Below, one piece after another: positions 44,058 through 53,800 of a stretch of 64,000 nucleotides of DNA (positions are counted from its first letter, which is position 1; the number at the start of each line of letters is the position of its first letter). A program made the translations under genes and the position numbers. The DNA is from Sporosarcina sp. FSL K6-3457 (GTDB taxonomy: Bacteria; Bacillota; Bacilli; Bacillales_A; Planococcaceae): contig NZ_JBBOWX010000001.1 in NCBI RefSeq assembly GCF_038007285.1, positions 3,675,501-3,739,500 of the forward strand. Reading direction: 5' to 3'. The notes below the pieces were generated by a model that did no database searches, was not told where the DNA came from, and saw only the letters and a program-made list of their open reading frames with translations.

Positions 44058-45239
44058 CTAACTAGTGATGGGAATATCGTTCGCTATGGTGATGATTGTT
44101 ACTATCCCTTGTTTGACTGTCCGACCGTCTATGTTTGGAAGTCCTGGGTGGATGATGAGCATGTAGGCTCCTGGATGTAAGTTGTTTTTCGGACTGATTT
44201 CAAGTGTGTGACTGGTTGTTTGGTTAAATGTGATTGGAACCGCTGCACCTCCAAGTTCGATGAGTTCTATTATATTGGACGTTTGTACGTCGGATAGGTT
44301 CATAGCTTGTGTGAAGTGGACACTAAATGTTTTATCTACTGTGCTGGTTGGTAGGTCTGCTAGTTTACGATAGTGCTGTGCTGTCAATAGGTGTTCTAGG
44401 CGTTGCTGATGGATAGTGATTAATTCTTTATTGGCCGCGGTTGAGATGGTTGGTTTGACGCCTTTTTTGTGTACTTTTGTACCTTTAGGTCCTGTGAATT
44501 GGCCAATTGTTAGTTTAAGTGCTCCCCCGTCTTCGAAGGTGAAGAATGACTGGATGGACCCCTTCCCTTTTGTTGTCTCGCCTACGATGGTCGCTGCTTG
44601 CTGGTCTTTGAGCGCTACGGCGACGATTTCTGAGGCCGAGGCTGAGTACCGGTTGACGAGGACATAGGTTTGCTTTGGAAATTTCACGCTGGTGGTGATT
44701 GGTTTAATGACTTTGGTGCCATCGCGTGTTGTTAGGTGATACGCCTTTGTCACTCCTGGGAAGAAGCCGAGGAGCTGTTCGGCGCTTTCGACGTAGCCGC
44801 CCCCGTTATATCGCAGGTCAATGATGAGTTCTGTGGCCCCAGCTTTTTTGAGTGCTAGCCAGTGGGCTTGCACTTTTTGGTCGAGGTCGGCTGAGAATAT
44901 GGAGATTTTTAAGTAGCCGATGTTGCCGTAGAGCATGGATGATGTCACGGCTTGTTGCGTTCGCGGCGCTGTTGTCGATGCGATGGTTGCTGGTGGTTTG
45001 TTGTTAGCTACTGATGCAAGATAGAGTTGGTATTCTTCTGCTGTTAGGTAGCGAGAGTATTCGTCGAGCGATTGGATGATGTCGTCGACGGATGTCATCA
45101 TATAGAGATTTTCTGGCATGTCGCCGTAATAGTAGGTGTCAACGAAGAATTGAACGTCTTCGAGGGTGTCCGCTTGGGTGTGTGACGTGCATAGGAAAAG
45201 GACGAGGATTGTTAGGATTGCTGTTTGTAGGGTTTTCAT
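44058..45239 (-). CDS. Secreted S41-family peptidase
   Basis: The 393-residue protein has AAAGGAGG upstream and a signal peptide (ILTILVLFLCTSHTQA). The S41 core has GYLKISIFSADLDQKV, LIIDLRYNGGGYVESAEQLL, NRYSASASEIVAVAL with the catalytic Ser and TTKGKGSIQ with the catalytic Lys. The usual PDZ domain before the core is missing or very short. The C-terminal ~110 residues (KTFSVHFTQAMNLSDVQTSN) form an Ig-like domain as in SLH surface proteins. It is probably an envelope-processing protease. A 21-bp repeat array lies directly upstream of its promoter region. Confidence 0.88.
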   Translation of the reverse strand: MKTLQTAILTILVLFLCTSHTQADTLEDVQFFVDTYYYGDMPENLYMMTSVDDIIQSLDEYSRYLTAEEYQLYLASVANNKPPATIASTTAPRTQQAVTSSMLYGNIGYLKISIFSADLDQKVQAHWLALKKAGATELIIDLRYNGGGYVESAEQLLGFFPGVTKAYHLTTRDGTKVIKPITTSVKFPKQTYVLVNRYSASASEIVAVALKDQQAATIVGETTKGKGSIQSFFTFEDGGALKLTIGQFTGPKGTKVHKKGVKPTISTAANKELITIHQQRLEHLLTAQHYRKLADLPTSTVDKTFSVHFTQAMNLSDVQTSNIIELIELGGAAVPITFNQTTSHTLEISPKNNLHPGAYMLIIHPGLPNIDGRTVKQGIVTIITIANDIPITS

Positions 45240-45323
45240 GGTGGCGACCTCCTTTTTTTGTGGGTTGTTTCTATTATACTATACCCGGATTTGGAGGGGG
45301 TGATACGTAGTTAGGGAGAATTG

Positions 45324-45712
45324 TTGCGCGCTTGGGCTAGCTTATTGCGCGCCAGGGCTAACGTGTTGCGCGCCAGGGCTAGCGTGTTGCGCGCCAGGGC
45401 TAACGTGTTGCGCGCCAGGGCTAACGTGTTGCGCGCCAGGGCTAGCGTATTGCGCGCTTGGGCTAACGTGTTGCGCGCCAGGGCTAGCGTATTGCGCGCT
45501 TGGGCTAGCGTATTGCGCGCTTGGGCTAACGTGTTGCGCGCCAGGGCTAACGTGTTGCGCGCCAGGGCTAACGTGTTGCGCGCCAGGGCTAGCGTATTGC
45601 GCGCTTGAGCTAACGTGTTGCGCGCCAGGGCTAGCGTATTGCGCGCTTGAGCTAACGTGTTGCGCGCCAGGGCTATCTTATTGCGCGCTTGGACTAACGT
45701 ATTGCGAGTAAT
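45324..45712 (+). repeat. 21-bp TTGCGCGC tandem array 1 (18 units plus a degenerate end)
   Basis: TTGCGCGC recurs at exactly 21-bp steps from 45324 to 45681, followed by a degenerate TTGCGAGT at 45702. Two unit types alternate irregularly: core plus CAGGGCTAACGTG and core plus TTGGGCTAGCGTA (or close variants). The array fills the gap between the SLH-CAP gene (stop at 45716, only a few bp away) and the S41 gene upstream region. Because 21 is a multiple of 3, long frames stay open (LRARANV-type heptads); this is an effect of the repeat, not evidence of a gene. Confidence 0.95.
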
Positions 45713-45715
45713 ACG

Positions 45716-46792
45716 TTATTTCCGTGAAAATTCGTGAACCCAGTACGTTGTGCCGCTGGCGTCGGTTGCGTAGCCTGTGCCGATGTGGGTGAATTTGTTA
45801 TTGACGATATTGGCACGATGGGTTGGCGAATCCATCCAGTCTTTGACGACTGCTTCAGGTGTTAGTTGGCCTGTGGCAATGTTTTCACCGTATGCTGTCC
45901 ACTTGTAGTTGAATGCATCGAGCAGTTGGCTAGTGGAGCCGTATGTTGGTGATATGTGGGCAAAGTAATCGTTTTTTGCCATGTCTTGCGCTTTTGCTTG
46001 GGCGACTTTGGATAGTTCTTTATCGTGTGTGAATGCTGTGCCGCCTAGTTGTGTCCGCTGTTCATTGACAAGGGTGATGGTTTTGAGTGCTTTGTCGTCG
46101 GTGTTGCTGACGTTCGTTACGTTTTTGACGGTCGCTTTGTCGATGTACATGCGGGCTTCTTTGTCGTAAGTGATGGTGCCTTTTGCACGCGCATTGTCGA
46201 ATTCCATTGTGCGGTGCAGGAATGCGGCCATATGGGCACGTGATACGTTGTCGTTCGGTTTGAATGCGCCGCCTGCTGGTGTTGTGGTGATGCCGAGTTC
46301 AGCGAGTGCTGTGATGTAGCCGTGGTAATGATTTTGCTTGGCGACGTCATTGAATTGAATTTGGTCATTGTCGTCGATGATGATTTTGTAGCCAAGTGCA
46401 AACATTTTCGACATTTCTGCGCGTGTGAGTGGCTTGTTTGGCTGGAACTTGTCTTCGTTGGTGAAGATGCCGAGTTCTGTGAGCGCGCGAATATGGTCGT
46501 ATGATCCGTGAGCTAGGCTAACGTCTTGAAAGCGCGGCTTGAATGCGGCGGATGGCTTTGCGTTAATGGCCAGTGCGACGATTTTTGCAGCTTGCGCGCG
46601 AGTAACGGGTTCGTTGAGACGATAAGTTCCGTCTGGATAGCCGTTGATCAGGCCACGGTTCGATATGTCGTTGATGGCTTCGTGCGCCCAATGTGATGCG
46701 GGAACGTCCGTGAATGTTGCAGCTTGTGCAGATGTGTATGCCGTGAATAGTAGTGTCGTTGAGAGAAGAATGGTAGTGATGTGTTTTTTCAT
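45716..46792 (-). CDS. SLH-anchored CAP (SCP-like) domain protein
   Basis: The 358-residue protein starts at an ATG preceded by AAGGAGG, with a signal peptide (ILLSTTLLFTAYTSAQA). It has three SLH domains at about 26-200 (GYPDGTYRLNEPVTRAQAA, KFQPNKPLTRAEMSK, AFKPNDNVSRAHMAAF). A CAP domain follows at about 235-358: LVNEQRTQLGGTAFTHDKEL, MAKNDYFAHISPTYGS, GENIATGQ, WMDSPTHRANIVNNKFTHIG and YWVHEFSRK, with the usual His/Glu cluster. It resembles YkwD-type proteins. It is wall-bound; its biochemical role is unknown. The stop codon abuts repeat array 1. Confidence 0.92.
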   Translation of the reverse strand: MKKHITTILLSTTLLFTAYTSAQAATFTDVPASHWAHEAINDISNRGLINGYPDGTYRLNEPVTRAQAAKIVALAINAKPSAAFKPRFQDVSLAHGSYDHIRALTELGIFTNEDKFQPNKPLTRAEMSKMFALGYKIIIDDNDQIQFNDVAKQNHYHGYITALAELGITTTPAGGAFKPNDNVSRAHMAAFLHRTMEFDNARAKGTITYDKEARMYIDKATVKNVTNVSNTDDKALKTITLVNEQRTQLGGTAFTHDKELSKVAQAKAQDMAKNDYFAHISPTYGSTSQLLDAFNYKWTAYGENIATGQLTPEAVVKDWMDSPTHRANIVNNKFTHIGTGYATDASGTTYWVHEFSRK

Positions 46793-47015
46793 GATGATGC
46801 GCCTCCTTAGGTGCTAATGGGTTTGTTTTTTGTATACCCGTTTTTTAGTATTCTAGCTTGTTGTTTGAGTATACTTGTTTTCTGGTTAGAAGGTTATAGG
46901 GATTGCGGGGTGTTTCGGGATGTTTTGGAGGTTTTTATTTAGAGTATAGACGAGCATAAAGTACCACTAGGGAAATTGCTTCCTTATTTGGACTAGGTGG
47001 TTTGATTATGGTGAG

Positions 47016-47045
47016 AACGCTCCTGGAGGTATGGAGCGTTTTTTT
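47016..47045. terminator. Hairpin at the NERD gene stop
   Basis: AACGCTCC/GGAGCGTT form an 8-bp stem, with seven T on the plus strand at 47039-47045 overlapping the NERD stop codon. No plus-strand gene is present, so it more likely acts as the 3' end hairpin of the leftward NERD mRNA. Confidence 0.5.
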
Positions 47046-48009
47046 ATGTTGGTGATTGGTCTTTTTTCCTTGCATAATATGCAGTGTTCCGATTACCTTG
47101 CAAGACCAGGTCCGATTTGGCTAGCAGTCTTCTGGCGACGTTTCTATCCTCTATTTGTGTGAAGTAACGGAATTCGCGGTTTGTTAGTTTGTTATTGATA
47201 AGTATGAACCAATCTTCGATAGCCGCTTTATGTTCGTGGATTCCTGTGTGTTTACAATGTAGACATGTCCATTTTTTCATTTCCCATATCATGCTGAATT
47301 GGGTGCATTGTGGGCAAATGACGCCTGGTTTAATTTTTGCGGGTTGGATGTTAGTTGTTATCGCCATCGGGAATGGTGTGTACTCTTGGTGGTTTTTTAT
47401 TAATTCGAAGGCTAGATTTTGGATGTCTTTGTTGGTAAGGCTGTCTTTGTTTATGGGTAATGTTCTGAAATAGGACGGAGCTTCGTAGGCAAATAGGATT
47501 TTGGTTTCAGGGATTTGCTCTATGACTAGTTCATTGTTGTAAGCGAAAACGACGACTCCGGTAATGGGGAGTGTGATGCTTCTTTGTTTGAGCCAGTTGA
47601 AAAGGAAGAATTGTTTACGCTCGAGTTCGACAATTGGACTTTTCAATACTTTTCTTTCTCCTGAAGGGAGTACGCGGATGAATTGGGTCGGGTTTGACGT
47701 AATGATGATTTTGCCTGCGATGTTTTTCACTTCAGAGATTGCGATGAATGCTGGGGTTATGAGGATGGAGTCCATTTGGAAATAGACGCCGTCTTGCTTT
47801 AGGCAAACATCGTGTAAAATCGCGTGGGGATAGGCGGGTTTGAATTCGGTCATGCATTTGTCGTATTGCTGTTCTCCTCCGTAGCCTGCTTTTCTGTTGT
47901 AGAGTTCTTCTGAAATATAGTGTCGTTTTTCATGATCGTTCGGCAAGCGTTTGTCGAGTGAAATTAACCCTTTTAGTTTGTTCGGCATTTTCCGTTTTTT
48001 GTATAACAT
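47044..48009 (-). CDS. NERD-domain protein with C-terminal zinc ribbon
   Basis: ATG 48009 (MLYKKRKMPNKLKGLISLDK) follows GAGGTGATAG, giving 321 residues. The NERD (nuclease-related) domain covers about 35-160: GYGGEQQYDKCMTEF, FQMDSILITPAFIAISEVKN (D and ExK of the restriction-like core) and ERKQFFLFNWLK. A zinc ribbon follows at about 228-255 (CPQCTQFS, WTCLHCKHTG), then a helical tail. It is probably a DNA- or RNA-interacting protein; the cellular role of NERD proteins in Bacillales is not settled. Repeat array 2 lies 80 bp upstream of the start. Confidence 0.88.
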   Translation of the reverse strand: MLYKKRKMPNKLKGLISLDKRLPNDHEKRHYISEELYNRKAGYGGEQQYDKCMTEFKPAYPHAILHDVCLKQDGVYFQMDSILITPAFIAISEVKNIAGKIIITSNPTQFIRVLPSGERKVLKSPIVELERKQFFLFNWLKQRSITLPITGVVVFAYNNELVIEQIPETKILFAYEAPSYFRTLPINKDSLTNKDIQNLAFELIKNHQEYTPFPMAITTNIQPAKIKPGVICPQCTQFSMIWEMKKWTCLHCKHTGIHEHKAAIEDWFILINNKLTNREFRYFTQIEDRNVARRLLAKSDLVLQGNRNTAYYARKKDQSPT

Positions 48010-48089
48010 ATCTATCACCTCGAGCATAGTGTACCAATTTACTTACTCAATTAGAAGAGTTTGGTTGAAAGTTGTAATTTGATGGTGTA

Positions 48090-48710
48090 TTGCGCGCGAA
48101 ATGGTGGATGTTGCGTGTGGGGACACGGCGTTGCGCGTGAGAGACACGGCGTTGCGCGTGAGAGACATGCCGTTGCGCGCGGGTGACATCACATTGCGCG
48201 CAGGAGACATGACATTGCGCGCAGGAGACATGACATTGCGCGCAGGAGACATGACATTGCGCGCAGGAGACATGACATTGCGCGCAGGAGACATGACATT
48301 GCGCGCAGGAGACATCACATTGCGCGCGGGAGACATCACATTGCGCGCGAGAGACATGACATTGCGCGCAGGAGACATCACATTGCGCGCGGGAGACATC
48401 ACATTGCGCGCGGGAGACATCACATTGCGCGCGGGAGACATCACATTGCGCGCGGGAGACATCACATTGCGCGCAGGAGACATGACATTGCGCGCAGGAG
48501 ACATGACATTGCGCGCAGGAGACATGACATTGCGCGCGGGTGACATGACGTTGCGCGCGGGTGACACCACATTGCGCGCGGGTGACATGACATTGCGCGC
48601 AGGAGACATGACATTGCGCGCAGGTGACATCACATTGCGCGCGGGAGACATGACATTGCGCGCAGGTGACATCACATTGCGCGCGGGAGACATGACATTG
48701 CGCGCGAAGA
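48090..48710 (+). repeat. 21-bp TTGCGCGC tandem array 2 (about 30 units)
   Basis: Units begin at 48090, 48111 and 48131 (one 20-bp step), 48152, and then at strict 21-bp steps from 48173 to 48698 (26 units). The core is TTGCGCGC; the first units are degenerate (TTGCGTGT, TTGCGCGT). Spacers are AGGAGACATGACA or GGGAGACATCACA with A/G, A/T and G/C switches. It lies between the deacetylase terminator and the NERD gene. Three reading frames on both strands stay open across it (ARNVMSP, RAQCDVS and LRAGDMT heptads), without ribosome binding sites. Confidence 0.95.
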
Positions 48711-48734
48711 ACAAACGCATTCATGCACCCCACA

Positions 48735-48757
48735 CAAAAACCGCCTTTCGGCGGTTT
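48735..48757 (-). terminator. Terminator of the polysaccharide deacetylase gene
   Basis: On the minus strand AAAACCGCC GAAA GGCGG TTTTT is a compact GNRA-loop hairpin with a T-tract, 4 bp past the stop. The repeat array begins 25 bp further on. Confidence 0.88.
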
Positions 48758-48761
48758 TGGG

Positions 48762-49913
48762 TTAGAGTGTTGTATCCTGTAGGAAGTTTTGGATGATGTG
48801 TTGGGTTGGTTCGTATGTTTTGATGGTGTAGCCTTCTTGTTGGAGCCATTCGATGATTTGTGGAAGGGCTTTTGTTGTTTGGCTGCGGTCGTGGAGTAGA
48901 ATGATGATGTCACGGTCACCTGATTTGTAGGCTTTTTCTACGCCGGTACGGACGTTTTTGGTGATTTTGTCTGCTTGTTTGTCGGTGTATTTCCAGTCGT
49001 TGGAGTCTACGTCCCAGTCCCACATTTTGTAGTTGTGTTTGTTGAGTTGTTGTTGCATGGCAGGTGTGACGTGTGGTTTGCTACCGTATGGAACGCGCAG
49101 TAGTTTGGCGTCTTGGCCTGTCATTTGAAGGATGAGTTTTGTTCCTTCGTTCATTTCATTGATGAAGGCTGTTGAAGATTTGTATACCTTATTTTTGTCG
49201 TGCGTCATGCTGTGTGTGCCGATGTAATGGCCTTCGTCAGCGACTGCTTTGACGATATTTTCGTTGTTTTTCATATGTTTGCCAAGGAAGAAAAATGTGC
49301 CTTGGGCGTTGTATTTTTTTAGTGTTTTGTTGTTGATTGTTGTAAATTGATTTGGACCATCGTCAAATGTTAAATAGACGTTTACCGCTGATTTCTGGCT
49401 AGGTTTTATTGGTGATACAACCGTCTTTGATTTTTCCAACAGTTGCTGAATTTTTTTTTCGTATTCGGTATGGCTTATATGTGCATAGTCGTCGCGATAG
49501 ATGCGTAACGTTTGTTGTTTTTGGAAATATTCCGTTTTGAATCCAATTTCCCGCGCAATGTATTTTACGCTAATGAAGAGTTTTCCATCGACATCGACGA
49601 TTGGCACCCAACTGAGTTCTACACCATCTTTCACTATTTGTTGCGTGACCTCGTTATAACTGATTTCTATACCGCGTTTTCGGATGTACGTCATGTTGCT
49701 TTCTTGCTCTACCGGGATGTACAATACTTTGGCAATTTCATCGAGCGGTACTTTCATATCGTTGTCAATAACACGCACCTCTGTGAAGTCCAGTAGTCGA
49801 TCATGGAGTCCGACGTGATGCGTCTGTTTTTTATCTGCCGCTTTACTGAGCGACGCACTGAAAACAAGACTAATTGCCAGCATCGTACACATTGCAAATA
49901 CTATTTTCTTCAC
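48762..49913 (-). CDS. Secreted polysaccharide deacetylase
   Basis: The start is probably GTG 49913 (GGGGTGGG just upstream), giving 383 residues; GTG 49922 is the alternative. A signal peptide is followed by an N-terminal copper-amine-oxidase-like wall domain (MKVPLDEIAKVLYIPVE, KLFISVKYIAREIGF). The NodB catalytic domain carries YLTFDDGPNQ (metal Asp), GTHSMTHDKN (H-x3-H), RVPYGSKPH, WDWDVDSNDWKY and IILLHDRSQT. It should remove acetyl groups from peptidoglycan GlcNAc/MurNAc or a wall glycan, outside the cell. Confidence 0.92.
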   Translation of the reverse strand: MKKIVFAMCTMLAISLVFSASLSKAADKKQTHHVGLHDRLLDFTEVRVIDNDMKVPLDEIAKVLYIPVEQESNMTYIRKRGIEISYNEVTQQIVKDGVELSWVPIVDVDGKLFISVKYIAREIGFKTEYFQKQQTLRIYRDDYAHISHTEYEKKIQQLLEKSKTVVSPIKPSQKSAVNVYLTFDDGPNQFTTINNKTLKKYNAQGTFFFLGKHMKNNENIVKAVADEGHYIGTHSMTHDKNKVYKSSTAFINEMNEGTKLILQMTGQDAKLLRVPYGSKPHVTPAMQQQLNKHNYKMWDWDVDSNDWKYTDKQADKITKNVRTGVEKAYKSGDRDIIILLHDRSQTTKALPQIIEWLQQEGYTIKTYEPTQHIIQNFLQDTTL

Positions 49914-50121
49914 ACTACCCACCCCATTCGCTACATTCTATCATAGCAAATCGAACGGCGAAGGGTTCGATTTGCCGTATTTCTGCGCTTTTGCAGAAAT
50001 GAAGGCACACAACCAAAGTGTCTCGTACTCAAACTGCATTCATCTTACCACTTATAAAGATGGGAGTCTTCCGCTGAATTCAGATAAGAATAGCTGACTT
50101 GGCATTTTATGCTTTAGAATC
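49914..50121. other. Intergenic region with hairpins and an IS605-end-like motif
   Basis: Inverted repeats AAATCGAAC..GTTCGATTT (about 49948-49974) and ATTTCTGC..GCAGAAAT (about 49979-50001) are followed by TTCATCTTACCACTT..GATGGGAGTCTTCCGCTGAA near 50038-50080. The last block matches in pattern a block at 55840-55912. Such TTCATC..CCACT..GGGAG.CTTC sequences resemble right ends of IS200/IS605-type elements, but no transposase is present. Confidence 0.4.
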
Positions 50122-50739
50122 TTATTCATGCCTATTTGTGCAATATTGGTAGATGGCTGCAGTAGCGAGGCAGTCTCCGAGTGCATCATGGGCATCGTGT
50201 TCAAGCTGCAAAAAGTTTGTGAGTGTTGTCAATTTGTGATTAGGTGTTTCAGTGATTATTTTTCGAGCAAGTTTCACCGTATCGATAACGGTATATTCAG
50301 GAATGCTCACATCAGCCCGGTTTTCGATTGCGTAGAGAAACCCCATATCAAATGACGCATTATGAGCGATGATTGGTAAATCTCCGATGAAATCAAGCAG
50401 TTCTTCAATTTTCTGTTCAATGGTTGGGGCAGATTTAGCCATGTCGTTTGAAATACCTGTAAGTTGTGTTACTGCGACCGGAATATGCCGTTGTGGATTG
50501 ACTATTGTATTTAGTATGTCCGTCAATTCGTGTTTTACATATTTGACAGCACCAATTTGGATAATTTGATCTGCGCCGGCACGAAGACCTGTCGTTTCAA
50601 AATCAAGGACGACATAGTCTTGGACAGCTGCGGATGACGTCCTATATCTTTTGTTTTTTGTCGCTCTTCTTGCCCCCCAATTTTGTTCCGTTGATTTTCT
50701 ATAAAGCAATTCAATTGCTTTAGCATTTAAGTCTGTCAT
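50122..50739 (-). CDS. DEDDh 3'-5' exonuclease (DnaQ/PolC-epsilon-like)
   Basis: The 205-residue protein has AAAAGGAAG upstream. YVVLDFETTGLRAGADQIIQ gives the first D-x-E; the segments PIIAHNASFDMGFLYAI and EHDAHDALGDCLATAAIY supply the remaining Asp, His and Asp residues, completing a DEDDh site. LTGISNDM is the usual family motif. A basic N-terminal extension of ~35 residues precedes the domain. It is likely a stand-alone proofreading-type or RNA/DNA-trimming exonuclease; the precise role is unknown. Confidence 0.9.
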   Translation of the reverse strand: MTDLNAKAIELLYRKSTEQNWGARRATKNKRYRTSSAAVQDYVVLDFETTGLRAGADQIIQIGAVKYVKHELTDILNTIVNPQRHIPVAVTQLTGISNDMAKSAPTIEQKIEELLDFIGDLPIIAHNASFDMGFLYAIENRADVSIPEYTVIDTVKLARKIITETPNHKLTTLTNFLQLEHDAHDALGDCLATAAIYQYCTNRHE

Positions 50740-50835
50740 AGGTACACTTCCTTTTTACGGAAAAATCCGTTTGTTTATTCTACTTATACTGCTTCATACC
50801 CTTAACTACAAAGTTTATCCCCTTTTTAATAAAAA

Positions 50836-50875
50836 AATAGGGAATCCCCTTGTGAATTATCCAAGGATTCCCTAT
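50836..50875 (-). terminator. Terminator of the large serine protease gene
   Basis: AATAGGGAATCC and GGATTCCCTATT form a 12-bp stem and the minus strand continues with seven T. It lies 11 bp past the protease stop. Confidence 0.9.
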
Positions 50876-50885
50876 TAGTGTGAAA

Positions 50886-53800
50886 TTAATCTGCGATGTA
50901 GGTTTCTTCTACCGGCTGCAGTTGATCTCCTTGCACTGCCGATTCAACTGTTGCATAAACGGTGGTCGTGAAGTTTGGATGTGTCACGGTAATGACTGAT
51001 ATACCCGGTCCGACTGCTGTCACAAGACCTTTGTTCAGCGTGACCACTTTTGGGTGTGATGATTTAAATTTTGTGTCTGTTGTTACATTTTTCTCTGTGA
51101 TTGAGCCATCTGGTTTGGTTGTAGTTTCGATGACTGTCAATTGCTGTTGCTCCCCCACTTTGAGTGTGATGTTCGTTGTGTCGATTGAATACGTAACGAT
51201 ATCTTTTGGTACTTCTACTACTTCAAGATAAACGAATTGTGTAGCTTGACCAGGAATTTTAACATTGACTTGTGTTTGCCCGACTGTATGTGCCGTGACA
51301 ATACCTTTTCTTACCGTCGCAATTTTGTTGTTGACGACGCTAAAACTTGATATGCCTGTAATGTCTTTTGTAAATTTTTGTCCCGCTGGTGTCTGTGTTG
51401 TTTCAGTAACTATGATTTGACCTTCTTGGCCGACCGTTAGTTTTAACTCCGAGACATTGACTGAATACGTAACGGTATCTTTCTGTTCTTCAACTACGTT
51501 AATGTACACAAGAAGTGTTTCTGCATTTGGAATCATGATACGTGCTTGTGTACTGCCTGGCATCAATGGTGTGATGAGCCCTTTTTTAATGGTTGCCACT
51601 TTGTTGTTGACTACATTGTAAGATCCCGATGCTGTGATGTCTTCAGTAATGATCTGGCCGTTTGGTTTTGTTGTTGTTTTAGTAACTTTTAGTTGTTCTG
51701 GTTGACCAACTGTCAGTACGAATTCGTTTTTATTGGCCGAATAGGTGACGATATCTTGCTGTACTTCTGTTACTTCAAGGTAGACAAGGATTAGTTCTTG
51801 GTCTGGAATCATGACACGCACTTGTGTTTTTCCAGCTGCTTTTGCTGTGACAAGACCTTTTTGGACTGTTGCGATTTGGTTGTTAGCTACGTTGAATTTT
51901 GTTGCATTTGTGATGTCTTTGTTGATGATTTGACCATTCGGCTTGGTCGTTATTTCGGTTACTTTTAGCTGTTGCTGTTGACCTACTTGAAGGTTCATGT
52001 TTGTTTTGTCCACAGTATATGTGACGATGTCTTGCGCTTTTTTCGTCACTTCTAGGTCGACGTAGATGGTTTCTTGGTTTGGAATATTGACAAGCACTTG
52101 CGTTTTCCCAACTGCTTTTGCTGTGACAAGACCTTTTTTAACCGTTGCGATTTTGCTATTGGCGCTACTATAGGTTCCTTTTGCTGTGACATCTTTGTCT
52201 ATCACCGTACCATCTGGTTGGATTGTGGTTTCAGTGACAATCAGTTGCTCTTGCTGATCAACACCTAGTGTCAAGCTGGTTTTATTAACTGCGTAAGTGA
52301 CAGGTTCTGTTGCACCTTTTTCTAGAATCTTTTCTGCCTTGTTGCCTGCAGCATCGCTATATTTCACTTTGACAGTGTCTGTGTTTTTATTCCACGTACC
52401 AATGTCAAAGGAGAAAGTTCCATCTTGTGCAAGTTTTACATCACCTGATGATTTGACGACGCTATTTTCTAGCACTTCAAATGTGGCGTTCAATTTCGTG
52501 TTGATGTCATAGCCGAGGCCGTAGTTGACAAGTTCGGCTTGATAATCAACATATTTGTCGATGATTTTACCGGTTGCTGTTGTGTCAGTCACTTTTCCTT
52601 CAATTGTACCTGCTGTTGATTTCACCACAATGGGTCCGACATAGTCGCCAATGAGTGGCGGATTGCCAGAAGCTGTTTCAGCTGTGAAGTCGATTGTATA
52701 TAAGCCATCAGGAATAGTCGTTTGTGGTGCACTCGCCGCCCACGGTTTGTAATTCCCTTTAATATCCAATTTGTATGAGCCAGCCGCGAGTGCATTAGCT
52801 GCGTGCAAGTAGCCGATGTAGCCATCACCATACTCACCGCCAGCTGGATTCATAATATCCCACAGTTCGATGTAGTTCGTTTTGACATCGCCTGTAATTT
52901 TGAACGTCAGAACAGCCGAATCTTTAATACCGTCTCCGTTGAAGGATAGATCGGTTTCTGTAATCGCCATGTCTTGCAGTTCCGTACCTGCTGCTTTACT
53001 AAAGTCCGCCGCGAATGGCAATGAAACCTCAGTACCCTCACCGTTGACTTTGATGTAACCAAGAATTTCAGAGCCTGCGCCTACATTGTCATTTTCCGAA
53101 GCAGTAAGTGTCACTTTCAACAATTGTTCGCCATTCAATGTGAATGATGATTGGTCGACCGTTACTTGGGCATCTCCGAAGGATTTTGTCACATCCACTG
53201 TTACATCGTAATTTCCACCAATCCCTTTGATGTCCTTGACGAGAATATCTTTGGTGACGGAGATATTGCCGTCTTTGAGGGATTGGGGACCGAATGTAAC
53301 TGTTCCTTTCACGTTTTCACCAATGTCACCCGCTGCATTCAATACTGCCTCATCAATTGCATACGCAAGGATTGTCGGATGTGCTGCTGCATAAGCCTCT
53401 ACGCGTCCCGCTCCTTGAGCCATGACATCATAGTTCGTCGTGTTTAACAATTTGGCACTGTTGGATAGTGCCACTTTCACATCAAACGCATTCCAGTCTG
53501 GATTCGCTTGTTTAACAAGTGCTGCAATCCCGGCAATATGTGGTGTTGCCATTGACGTACCTGTTTTCCGTGTGAAGGCTTCTTCATAAGTTACATCTGG
53601 AAAATCTGCTTTATACATCGGAATTGTGGACATGATATTCGTGCCAGGCGCACTTACGTCTGGTTTAATATCAAAGTTAGGCGTAGATGGGCCACGAGAG
53701 CTTGAGTCGTTTACCTCGTCACCAATCGTCATTGTTTTGTTAAAGTTACTGAATACTACTGTTCCTTGTCCGTTTTGAAGAGCTGCACGAATAGCTTCTC

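Noticed and set aside
45321..45608. Repeat protein of LRARANV heptads
   Set aside because: The frame is open only because the 21-bp unit has no stop in that frame. There is no ribosome binding site or signal, and similar frames are open on both strands of array 2.
47044..48009. Member of a restriction-modification system
   Set aside because: The NERD core has D and ExK residues, but there is no methyltransferase or specificity gene nearby, and NERD proteins with zinc ribbons commonly stand alone.
48090..48710. CRISPR array
   Set aside because: The period is only 21 bp, the spacers are near-identical rather than unique, the core is 8 bases, and no cas gene is in the window.
50962..52512. Duplicated or frameshifted gene suggested by repetitive DNA in the large protease
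   Set aside because: The repetition is explained by five in-frame Big_2-like repeats; the frame is intact from start to stop.
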